NCBI RefSeq assembly: GCF_001949145.1
Contig: NW_019091719.1
Location: forward strand, 62,001 to 126,000
DNA from: Acanthaster planci
Lineage: Eukaryota > Echinodermata > Asteroidea > Valvatida > Acanthasteridae
Reading direction: 5' to 3'
DNA: 64,000 nt
The position numbers were made by a program, and so were the translations under genes. Under the pieces are notes generated by a model. That model did no database searches, was not told where the DNA came from, and was given only the letters and a program-made list of their open reading frames with translations. Of the stretch, positions 51,201 through 63,200 are shown piece by piece; positions within the stretch are counted from its first letter, which is position 1, and each line of letters begins with the position of its first letter.

Positions 51201-54200
51201 CAATTACTGCAGCCTTTATGGTGGACAGAGCTGGTGGCAAAGTACCTCACTTCTCAAACTCAAGGATTCAAAGCCAGTGGGGGGCTTTTTTTCAGGCATT
51301 CTTTCAAATGCCTCGCGCTTTGTGTACACGATACACATGTATGCGTGTAAAACAAACTGGAGCCCATTTTGGATCTGTGTGCTAAAATTGGCCCTAGGCA
51401 TAATCTCAATGCGTGTGCTGTTTTCTGCCAAGGACAGGGTTGTTTCTTTGACATTCTGCATGGTTAGGAACTGGGTCATTACATGAGGTTGGGGGCACAA
51501 TTTGTGACGGTGTCCTTTAATACATAAAAACAAACAGCTATTTCTCTGCATGTGAATTCCAAATAATACATCTTGCAAGGCTGAATACAGAGTTGTGTGT
51601 TAGTTTTACAAAGTGAATGACCTACTCTACAGGTCACGACAGGTGGTGAAAGTTACCCATGTAACAAGGACACCGTCACAAATTGTGCCCCAACCTCGTA
51701 GACTGACCCAACTGCGTTTGTTCCTAGACCATGATGTGACACATATTTTCACGCTTTGTAAATTAAGGAGAAATGCAAACTGCTCAGCTACCGTACCGTA
51801 CCAGTTGTCTCATGTGTATACCAAATTTCCACAAAATCTGTCAACAGCTAGGATTTGAGGGAAGAAAGTTACGGAGAACAAAAATGGAAAAAAGAGGGCC
51901 TGTGGCAGGGTTAAACTTTTTTAAGATTAGAATTAGACTAGTTCTGGAGCTTGCTGAAGATCGTTGATTTGTAACATCTGAATGGCTACATGTATTGTGT
52001 GCTGTGTGTGTCGATGCTCTTCGTGTCCTGAATGTTTTGTTTTGTCGTGGAATGTTTGAAAAAAAATCGACTTGCACTGCTCGTTACTGTGAAGTTGAAT
52101 TTGGTACTGCACTACAGCACGCCGTGGATTATGTACATATGTAGCCGGGTGGTCCTGTGTGTTTCAGCAGACGCATTCGTTTAGTTGTACGGGTATGTTG
52201 TGTGGGAAGAACTTAGGCCAATGTTCAGATCAATCTGGTGTGTGCATTGTTAGGGAGAAATAGTTCTCAGTTAAAAGAGTGTAGGCATTTCTGTTGGTAG
52301 ATCACAGTAGACTCATTATTGGTGTAAGCTAGGCCGACATCTTCTGAAAAACGTGTGCATATTTAACTTAATGCATTTTGCTTGACTTTTTAAGGGTAAT
52401 GCAGTTCGTTTACTGTGCTGGATTGGAAGTATGACACATTGTCATGAATCCACCTTAGAAAGAGTCAGTGCATTTGTCGACTCATTCTGCTTGCCATTAC
52501 TTTCCCTGACCCATTTGCCCTTTATTAATACCCCGATGCTCTTCTATACCTCCCCCCCCGCCACCACCACCACTTCCCTAGGCCTGATGCCAAGAGGCGT
52601 CGCAAACGCGAAGCTCCCGAGGACTCGCCTGCGGGTACTCCCCCTTCCGCTTTCACCACCCTGTCGCCGGGCAGCTTTCGGGTCGGGAACAGTACCAGCC
52701 CTAGTCCGGTCCCGGGCCTGGGGACTTCGCCAGCCCCCACCCCACTGGTCTTCATGGAGCAGTTTGTGACCAACACCACCTTTGTGCTGGAAGGACTGGA
52801 TCACTTCACCGAGTACATGGTTGAGGTCCAGGCCTGTAACAAGGTGACGTGCGGCCTGAAGATGGCCACCTTCGGGAGAACGCTGCCAAAGCGTGAGTGG
52901 GTTTGTTTCTGTTTTTGCCCGAGACAGTCCGTGCAAATCTGTCACAAGTCATCCAGTCTTAAGCCAGATCTCCAGCTTTTCAAATGGACTGTGACAAAAG
53001 CATTTCCGTTGTCGTTGTTCACCCTGTTACTTGACTGGTCTTTGATATGAAACCAATTTTTGAAGGGAGACTTGTGATGGATGATTTGACAGTTGCACTG
53101 ACGATGATACGGTGTATATTTCAGTTGTTGTCTCAAAGCATGGGCTGCAACCAATACTTACGGTATAACACATATACGATATTAAGAGGGTAAAAAATAG
53201 TGGCAACTTTGCACTCTGCTCAAGGGGAGACCTATAACCAAATTTGTGTGGAGAAATTCCAACCAATTTTTTTGTGTAACATTTTACAGCTTTTTTAGGG
53301 TTTAGGCCACATTTTGGAGATGTTTTATGTCCTTTTTAAAGGAAATTAAGTAGTGAAAATAGCATTGTCTTTCTTTCATTAAATTTCAAAATTAATGCCC
53401 TTTTTTGGGGGGGGGGTTATGGCCACCCTGAATCCACCAAGGATTCTGCCCGAACAGGTTTTGGTATACTCAAGTAATGACAGTCCATTACTACCAGAGA
53501 AACACTGCTTTTGATGTGACTGATCCCATTAAAATTTTGCTGTGCTTGTAATGACTTTGAAAATCCATGAGGTGTTTTCCAGTGGGAAGGAGCTGTGGCT
53601 AAATAAAAACTTATTCAACCTAAAAGGGATTTATTGTCAGGTGCACACAATGGACAGATATGTGAAATTTTGTTTAAGATGTACCCTCTTTTGTTGTAGT
53701 TGCAAGATTGATTTCATACTGTCACCGGATGTGATTACACATTTTAAGTGACTTTACTGACGCAAGCTTTTGATGTCAGTGTCATGTGCTGATCAATCTG
53801 GTTTCACCACTGTAGGTGACGCTGATGCTGTGCCGCCCTCCCTGACGGCCAATGTCACCTCCAAAGACCCCCAAAACAGGCGGGTCAAGCTTAGCTGGGA
53901 GGAGCCCCCCTCCCCCAACGGCATCATCATTTTGCACGAGATCGTCTACAACAAGATCGAGGCCCAGGACAGAGAGGCTCCCCCGTCAGGTTCCGGTGAC
54001 CAAACCGGCAGCGAGAAGAACAGGGAAGACGTGGTGGGCAAGGAAGCAACTCCAACCCCAGAGGTGGGCAAAACCAGCGTTGTTGTCATGGATATATCCT
54101 CAAAAGCCCACAATGTGTCCTTAGAAGTCCATCATAAGTCCTCGGACCAGTTGCAAGTTCACAGAGGTCTATCAGAAGCCCTCAGAGACATACATCTCCT

Positions 54201-57200
54201 CAGAGAAGCACCATAAGTCTTCTCTAACGAGTCCTTTGTTCTGCATCCCTCCAGAAGTCACTCAGGCTGTATGCCATAAATCTTGGCTTTGGCCAGATAC
54301 ACGTAAGAACGTGTTCCTGTGGATGGCATTGGCTTGGGTCTGCATTCAGGGCCCTCTTACAGTACATATTGCCAGTGCTGCCAAGCCTTTTAATTACACA
54401 GGCTAAGTTAGGAGTCAAGGCACAAGCTCTTCAGGTGACCAGCGGCAGAGGCATCTCATTTGTCATCGTTTTTTTTCCTCTGCTCCACACACTTGTGTCA
54501 TAAGGCTAGAGGGCTTCGGCCCCTCTAAACCTGGGCCGTTTTCCAATACTCAACTTCGGCTCCGTCTCAGGCTTCCACTGTTTTTTTTATTACCTGACTT
54601 TGAAGCTGTAAGCGCACTAATTAGTCTAATAGTTCTCTACATACATTCCCTGTACCGGTACTTTGGCCAAACAGTTAATCAGTCTTTTTCATTCGCTCTT
54701 CAAAAGCAAAGTTTGAAAAAAATCACTCTTATAGTACACTCTTTTTTGGGGGGAGGACGTTGCTTTGGCTCCTCCCTTTTTTTTTGTCTACCTTCTGTTG
54801 ATAATTGCCATTTTTGTCCCCCTTCCCAGAATAAGCCGAAAGGCGTAGAGATCTGTGTGTCAGCGGCCAGATTCCGCCAGCAGGGCGGGTACGAGTTTGC
54901 CGGGCTGGAGCCCGGCAACTACTCGGCTCGAGTGCGGGTCTTCTCGTTGGCTGGAGAGGGAGTTTGGACGGACCCATTAATGTTCACTGTGCCTGAGCCA
55001 GTTCGTGGTATATATAGGGTTGACCCTGTTGTCTCTGTTGACCTGTAGAAAGAAGGATAATTTTATGATTTAGATTTTATGCATTTAGATAAAACCAAAG
55101 ATAGAGAGGGCTGTAAGGGTTAAGATATAAATTTCTCAGTTTTATAATCGGAAACCTTGATACATGTATAAATTGACAAAACCTTCGAAAAGTTGCAATT
55201 GCTTGTAATTTCCTTTTGCTTACAGAATTGTTTTCCTGTGTGCATAGTACACAGTTGCGTGGTTTACAGTTGAGGACTCTGCTTTTGCACACTTAAAAAA
55301 AGTGAAGACAAACATATTTTACTTATGCTGTAAACTGCTCACAACAGCCTTACATTTTGATTGCGGTTTTCTGGAATGCTTCTCTTCATTTTGTGACAGA
55401 ATAACCCCAACTGGAAATATCCTCGAAAATTGTTTTGCACTGTAAGAGAAACCTTGGTTGGACTGGGGCAAGTCCTTACAATGTTTGTGTTACCAATGCT
55501 CTAAGGATTTCCTTTCAGGTCCTCAGAAGGAACGACAGTGCCTTTTCTTTATATTTGGTTGAGGCTGCTTCACATCTGCCCCAGCATTTGGATAATCTTG
55601 CTGCATCTGATCTCATTTCAGTGCCCACAGCGGTCCCGAATTCAGGCCTTGGGGCCATGGGGATCACCATCGGCTCCTGTGTGACTGTTGTCATCATTCT
55701 CGTCGTCGCAATCTGGTGTCTCATCAGGTGGAGGTACGGGAATTTTTCTGACACCTTGTGCGAACCAGTGTTGTATTCAAGTCCATCACAAGNNNNNNNN
55801 NNNNNNNNNNNNNNNNNNNNNNNNNNNNNNNNNNNNNNNNNNNNNNNNNNNNNNNNNNNNNNNNNNNNNNNNNNNNNNNNNNNNNNNNNNNNNNNNNNNN
55901 NNNNNNNNNNNNNNNNNNNNNNNNNNNNNNNNNNNNNNNNNNNNNNNNNNNNNNNNNNNNNNNNNNNNNNNNNNNNNNNNNNNNNNNNNNNNNNNNNNNN
56001 NNNNNNNNNNNNNNNNNNNNNNNNNNNNNNNNNNNNNNNNNNNNNNNNNNNNNNNNNNNNNNNNNNNNNNNNNNNNNNNNNNNNNNNNNNNNNNNNNNNN
56101 NNNNNNNNNNNNNNNNNNNNNNNNNNNNNNNNNNNNNNNNNNNNNNNNNNNNNNNNNNNNNNNNNNNNNNNNNNNNNNNNNNNNNNNNNNNNNNNNNNNN
56201 NNNNNNNNNNNNNNNNNNNNNNNNNNNNNNNNNNNNNNNNNNNNNNNNNNNNNNNNNNNNNNNNNNNNNNNNNNNNNNNNNNNNNNNNNNNNNNNNNNNN
56301 NNNNNNNNNNNNNNNNNNNNNNNNNNNNNNNNNNNNNNNNNNNNNNNNNNNNNNNNNNNNNNNNNNNNNNNNNNNNNNNNNNNNNNNNNNNNNNNNNNNN
56401 NNNNNNNNNNNNNNNNNNNNNNNNNNNNNNNNNNTCATTCATTCATAAGCCAATGCCAATTTACAAGCTTGTCTCAGGACAAAGCATTCTTTTGTCATTG
56501 TTAACCCTGTTACTTACGACAGGACTTGTGAAGGGACTTGTGATGGACGCGAATACAACGCTGGTCTTAACTGTACTCTTTTCAGAGGGGAAACGTCCGT
56601 CTATGCGGACGTCATGGAAGCTGTGCACAAATACCCCCCCCCTCGTCGCTGGTGAATGAGTGAGTGCCGTGGCTGACATAAAACACCACGGTTCCATGCT
56701 GTGCCCAATGCAAACGTGAAACCTTTCTGAGGTCGCGCACATGGAGTACACATATACCCCTCGACGTCACCTTTTTGTCCGTAGTTGTGATGACGGCATA
56801 CGTTATGGGGACCAGAAATATTGCGGGGGGGACACAAGTCAGTTATGACTTCCCTAACCAGAGAAATTGGTCCCTCAATGCAGTGAAGGCCCCCTCGCCT
56901 ATGTAGGCAAACAAGTGAACGCAAATAGTTGGCCACTCCTACTAGGAAGTTCTGGTGTGTAACAAAGTACCCCCACTAGTTCTTCTTGGTAGGACGGAAT
57001 GAAGTCGATGCCCTGCCTCATCAGCGTACCTTTTTCTCACAGATCGGTCTAATTTATCTACAGTAGTTTCACTATGACATTTGCTACACAGATACAAGAA
57101 AAACCAAATGCCAGATGGTGTGTTATATGCTTCAGTGAACCCCGAGTACATGAGCACCAGTGACAGTGAGTACCAGCATTGCACCCTGCAGTGGTGTCTC

Positions 57201-60200
57201 ACTTATAATATTTTCACATGTTTTAAGTTTTCTTTTTTTCTCTTGGTCTTTTGCTAAAAAGTCACTTTTGTTGTGTACACTCTTGTTGACGTTGGGTTTG
57301 TGTGTGTGCCTGTTCACGTTTGGAATTTTTAAAGAATTTTTTTATCGCCCTAAGTTGCTGCTTTGCTGTTCGCGTGCTTGGAAAAAAGACCCAACTTGGT
57401 AGTGCTGGGGTTAAACCCTACCTAGACTGGGGAGACAAGTTTGAGCCCTCCCCCATTGGATATTTTGCCACTATTGCAAATATCACCTTGTCCTTTCCTG
57501 TCTTCTCTTTGAAGTCTTGCAGAACTTTTGATGCCAAACTCACCAAAGTCAGGCCGAGCATTCTAAATGGCATGTTACATGGCAACCAAGGGTCAAGGGT
57601 CGTCCAAAAGCATACGTTTTTCATACGCTTGTGTCTAAATGGTTGTGTCATGCAAACTTGTTGAAGTGCGTTCGTTTTTCTGTCAAGGTTTTCCTCTCAT
57701 TTTGGATGTCATATCTAACTAATACTGAGTGCCAGAACAAGCAATACCTGAAAAATTCAAAGAAAATACAAATGAAAGAAAAATGACAAGCATTAGGCAC
57801 ACACAATGTATGATAAAAATGTATTGCAACTTTCATGCATAAAATATGCAAATATAAACAAACTGTGTCAAAGTAAATACATTGTTTACATAATAAACTA
57901 TGTCTGTTTCATTTGTAGTCAAGTGGGTACTGGTTTCCTGATATTTTAGCAAAGATGGAAAATAGGCGTAAAATAAGCATATTTCACTAATTAATATGGA
58001 CATAATTTGAATAAAAGTCATGATTTCAATTAATTATCTATGTAGACATGCAGATAAGTTATTCTCCGTAAAAAAAAATTCTGTGTTAATCGCTCATTCC
58101 ATCTCTGAGATCTGGGAGGGGGGTTCAAATTGACACACCCCCAGTGAATACACTTCTGAAAAGTCCAGGCTGAGTGGGGTTAATCAGAAGTCTCTCCTTG
58201 TGTGTGGATTTCAAGTACAGTCCAATTCTACAGGGTACCAGTTACAAAATAACAGCTTATTCAAAGAGTTTGGGACTTTACTAAAAGAATGGTTGATTTG
58301 GGATTGGCTTTTGGTGAACTTGTGAGGACTCATACAGCAGACTTGCGGGGACTTATAAGGGCTCACACAGTGTGAGGGCTTGTAAGAACTTGTACAATGA
58401 ACCTGTGAAGACTTGACTGTAACACTCACCCTTGGCACTTAGGGAACTCTTCCACACTTCCTCAACTTTTTTGAGTTCGAGCTCATGCAGTCACCACCGT
58501 TGATGTCAGGATTGTACGTGCCGACAGCCAGCACCCACTGACTGGCTTGTTTGTTGCTTGCAGTGTACGTGGCGGATGAGTGGGAGTTCCCTCGCAATCA
58601 GCTAGACATCATCTGCGAGCTGGGCAAGGGCAGCTTTGGCATGGTGTACGAGGGCCGAGCCAAGAAGATCCTCCCCGACGAAGATGTGACCACGGTCGCG
58701 GTCAAGTCGGTGCAAGCAAACGCCTCCATCCGGGACCGCATTGAATTCTTGAATGAGGCCTCCGTCATGAAGTAAGACCGTCCAATCCAATGACTGATGC
58801 ACAGCAATACTATTTTGGTTTTATTTGCATTAGAAAGCTTTGATCGCAAGTACCCATTATTGCATTAGATTTTGAAAGATCAATTAATTGATCGTGTCAC
58901 TCGGTTTTGGATACAAAGAGGGCAAAATATACTGGTGACAGATATGAACACAATCTGTATTGGCCTGGCCGGCATTTTAAGTTGGAAGTCCACGGTAGAA
59001 TTCACAGCCAAGTCTGTGTTGGCTTGGATGGGGAGTCTGGGTCTAGGATAGGAGCTGGCTTGTTCTGGATTCAAGTTACATGTAAATGTAGGGTCCATGG
59101 TCGAATTGGCAAACAAATGTGTTGGTCTGGTGGGAATTCTAACCAGGTTCTAGGGTGGCAGCTGGTAGCTCATTTTGCTCTGGCCTGGTCGGGATTCCAA
59201 CCACAATCTAGGGTTGGAGCGTAGAACTCCATCCGTGCTTGCTTGGCCAAAATTGGAATTTGGGGCTTATGGCCCAATCACACCCTGGAACATGTACCCC
59301 TTCACTTGCTTGTACCCTCCTCTAAGTGGATTCGTCTCAAGGGTTCTTTTCCGAATCACACGTACCATCACAAAAGAGATATGTCACTTTACCTCTTTAC
59401 TCAACTTGCATCCTTCCCCCATGAAAAGCTTCAAAGCTCAGCTGACAAAATGACTTCTAATTTTCTCTTTGGTTGGATTCTGGTAGGGCCATCCACACAC
59501 ACCATGTGGTCAAGCTACTTGGTGTGGTGTCAAAGGGCCAGCCTACGTTTGTCATCATGGAATACATGGCACAAGGTGACCTCAAGAATTGGCTGCGTGC
59601 CCGTCGACCCGAGAATCAGACAGATGTACCAGTAAGTGGTTGGCCTCAGTTGTCATTGCTCACAGCGTCTCTTTAATATGAAAGTTTCTCTGTTTTCTTG
59701 TTTCCGAAAACATGCCAATGCTTCCTTTGATGGAAACCTCACAATCCCGTCAACTAATTCCTAAAACCCCCCAAATCTACTACAGTTTTGTTGGTTCTAA
59801 CTTAAGTGACTTCAATTTTATTCTTCTCAAACTCATACTTATTCCTATGAAGAGAATGAGATGTTATGATTATTAAGAAGAGTATTTCCCTTTCACTCAT
59901 TGTTTTCCCTTCAAACAAATATCCATTCTGTGAAGTTCTCTGTTACACCTTATATAAAAGTGATATTGAAGCAAGTCCATTTTACAAGGGCAGTGCTTGA
60001 TTATTCCACATTCAACACTGCATGTGTAAAGCCACAACCATTCTCTCTAACACAGTCTGTGAAGATGCAATGGCATTAGGATACCTCCTATCCATTTTGG
60101 TGGGGGCTTTAAACCGAACCCTTGTCAGTGTGTCACTTTCATAAACACAAGGGTTTTTTGTTCAGTAGTGCCAGAAAATCAGCAATATCATCGATCTGAA

Positions 60201-63200
60201 AAATGTTTGTCCTGGTGTGCAGCCGAAAAGCTTTGATGGGCATGAATGTGCACAGACGTTCAAGTTTCTGAAAATGTCCTTGCTCGGAAATCATAGCCAG
60301 TAGTTTGCTATTATCTGGATTGAAATACCATAGGGAAAGTATGGTTTGAAAAGGCAGCTCTCCTCTTGGTTTTCGTGTATCACTTAACAACATGGATTTC
60401 TGTGCCCTGCAGCTTCAAAACAGAAAGTACCCACCCAGTCTCCCAGAAATTTTGAACATGGGGGTGGAGGTTGCGGACGGCATGGCCTACTTGACAGCCC
60501 ACAAGTACGTCCACCGCGACCTGTCAGCCCGTAACTGTCTAGTGTCGGCTGACAACACCTGCAAAGTGGCCGACTTTGGCCTGGCCCGCGACATCTACCA
60601 GTCGGACTACTACCGCAAGGAGAAAGGGGGCATGCTGCCCATACGTTGGATGGCGCCCGAGTCCATCCGGGATGGGGTCTTTACGTCCAGCTCTGATGTC
60701 TGGTGAGTGCTCGGGACAAACATGTATACCCAGAAACTGGGGCGCAGTGCTGTGTTCTTCTTTATAGACCAATCCAAGTGGACACCATGACTACACTGGC
60801 ACTGCACTCACTAGGGTGTTAGAGCTTGAGACGCATAATGTAATACATGCATTTCACCTGTCCACAAACGTAATGCTACTGAGTAATGGCTTCTTAGTCT
60901 GATTGCTGAATAGCACTGTAAGACTGTGCACAGTAGTATGGTCTTGGTCTTAGTCCCCGGGTGCCCCTTTGGTGGTGCACATGCTAACCATTGCTATCAA
61001 TATTTGACTCTCAGCCGTTCATGAAAATGTGTCTGTGTGAATAAACCACAGTATTCGCACTTTGTAACTGGTTCCCACCTATTCTTTTCAAATTTATTAA
61101 TGCCGTGAAGGGGCAAGGAACCTGCTCTTTCCCGTTCAGTCTCTTTACCCTGCTTTTGCTAATGGCGCCTGACAAACTGTCCATGTGAACCGGGGAAGTG
61201 TAAGTGCCCTTCCCATGCCCATGTTGCTTAGTTGTATTGCGCCCTCTATAGTTTATCCACAAAGTCCACTCTTAACTCACGGAAACTTTCCATCCATGGT
61301 ATCATGTACGTGTACAGCATCCCAACCTTTTTTTCACATGCTTTTTTATATGGTGGTGACGGTGGTGTTGCTATTTTTCTGCAGGTCATTCGGGGTGCTT
61401 ATGTGGGAGATAGCCACACTGTCTGAGCTGCCATACCAGGGCATGTCCAACGAGGAGGCAGGCGAATATGTCAAGAACGGCAGCGTCTTAAACAAGCCGG
61501 AGTGCTGTCCAGATAAGCTGTGAGTGCAAGGGCATCATTTCTGCTCAGGCCTGAGGTGCCATTTCTTCCCCTTGGCTTTGGTCTCAAGTCCCGGACTTTG
61601 GCCATTCCGGAGCATAACACGCCTCCTTTTTTTCTGCTATAGTAATATCCAGTCCTTCAAATCAAACCAATCAATATTGAGACCGTTTTAATGTCCTCAA
61701 ACCTGTCACGTCAACAAATGATTTCAGTGCAGGAGACTTTACGTAATAGCCGAGCCTGAGACCAAGAGTTGAGAAATGGCTTAAGTGTAGATTGTTAACG
61801 TTACTTGTTACAACAAAATGCACTTTTTATCACTTTGGAAAACTATACTGTTAGCAAGGTTTTCTCAAGTTTGAACTTCATTATGGAACTTCATACTGCA
61901 AGGTTGTTTCCTGAAGATCATCAAAGCATGCATTCAGAACGGTCACTTGCTAAGGCGCACCTGACAATTTTTATTTGGAGAAACCATTTATATCTCGAAA
62001 GTAACAATTAACATTACAGACGCAAACCTTAGCCTGTAATCTACATGTATCTTGATGCTGCATTGTTTAGGAAGTCCGTTTGACCAAGTACACAGACCTC
62101 ACCATCCTTGGAAACGGACCTCAGATCTGTATTAATTCTAATTGGTTATGCTTACATGTAGTTAGTGCCTTCCATCAGACCAGTGATATCAAAACTGCCT
62201 CATAAGTGTCACCTTGTACATGTACGTCAGGCCAGACAAGTCATTTGCCGGCATTGGTGCACATGCAACCTTTGCTCTCAAAGGTGTGCAGTTCTTACAG
62301 TTGGATGGTTAGAGGCAAGCAAGGGTAAAGAGCCTGGCTAAAGGCCCCTAGCAATAAGCTGTTGGGTTCAAACGGCAAACCCGCTGATCGCGAGTCACCA
62401 CGCTTAACCATATCCTGATGGGGAGCCCGGTTTCGGGTACCTGGGGTTTGTACACATAGCCGGGGATGCCCAGAATTGGACAAAAGTGCTGGGCCTTGTA
62501 ACAAAAGACCGTACTCCGAACAAAAGGCAAGAGCTGCTGGGAATTGCCAACTTTATTTAAGCTGTCAGTAGCGGAGGAAACCTGTCATTGTTTTGAAAGA
62601 TTATACCACTATTGTGGCATTCAGTGCGAGCGGACTACCACCCGGGACAAAAGCCCTCCGGCACTACAGAGATGAGCAATTCAATACCGCCGTATGCTAA
62701 TCTGGCCCCTATTGAAAAGACGCCAGCAGCGCACTGTGCCGGTTTCGGGAACAAAAGCAACTTATGTAACACCACACAATCTAGGCTCTTTTTACAAGGC
62801 GGCAGACCTCACTGAAATACTCGGGGTGAAATACTCGGACATCAGTAGATGTCTGTCAGATTAGAGTAGCCACCAGACAGTCACTCCATGGGGTTTAGGC
62901 GTTCAGGAAAAAAGAATAAGAATTTTGGAAGATTTTTGAAAACCGAAGGTATTGAAAAATCACCCGTATATAGGCACTGCATTTTGAAAGGCACCCGGCA
63001 GGAAATGGTTAACCATTAATGACATAACATTGGATTTTTGTCCTCCCTCTCCGTCACAGAGACGAGATCATGGTCATGTGCTGGCAGTACAATGAGAAGC
63101 TCCGCCCAACCTTCCTGGAGATCATCCAGCTGTTTGAGAACACCGGCACCGTGCTGCCCCGCTTTGCCCAGAACTCCTTCTATCACAGCGAGGAGCGGCA

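Noticed and set aside
55435-56659. Long open frames of 218-337 codons
   Set aside because: Their length comes from translating the run of N; only the transmembrane exon at 55622-55733 is real.
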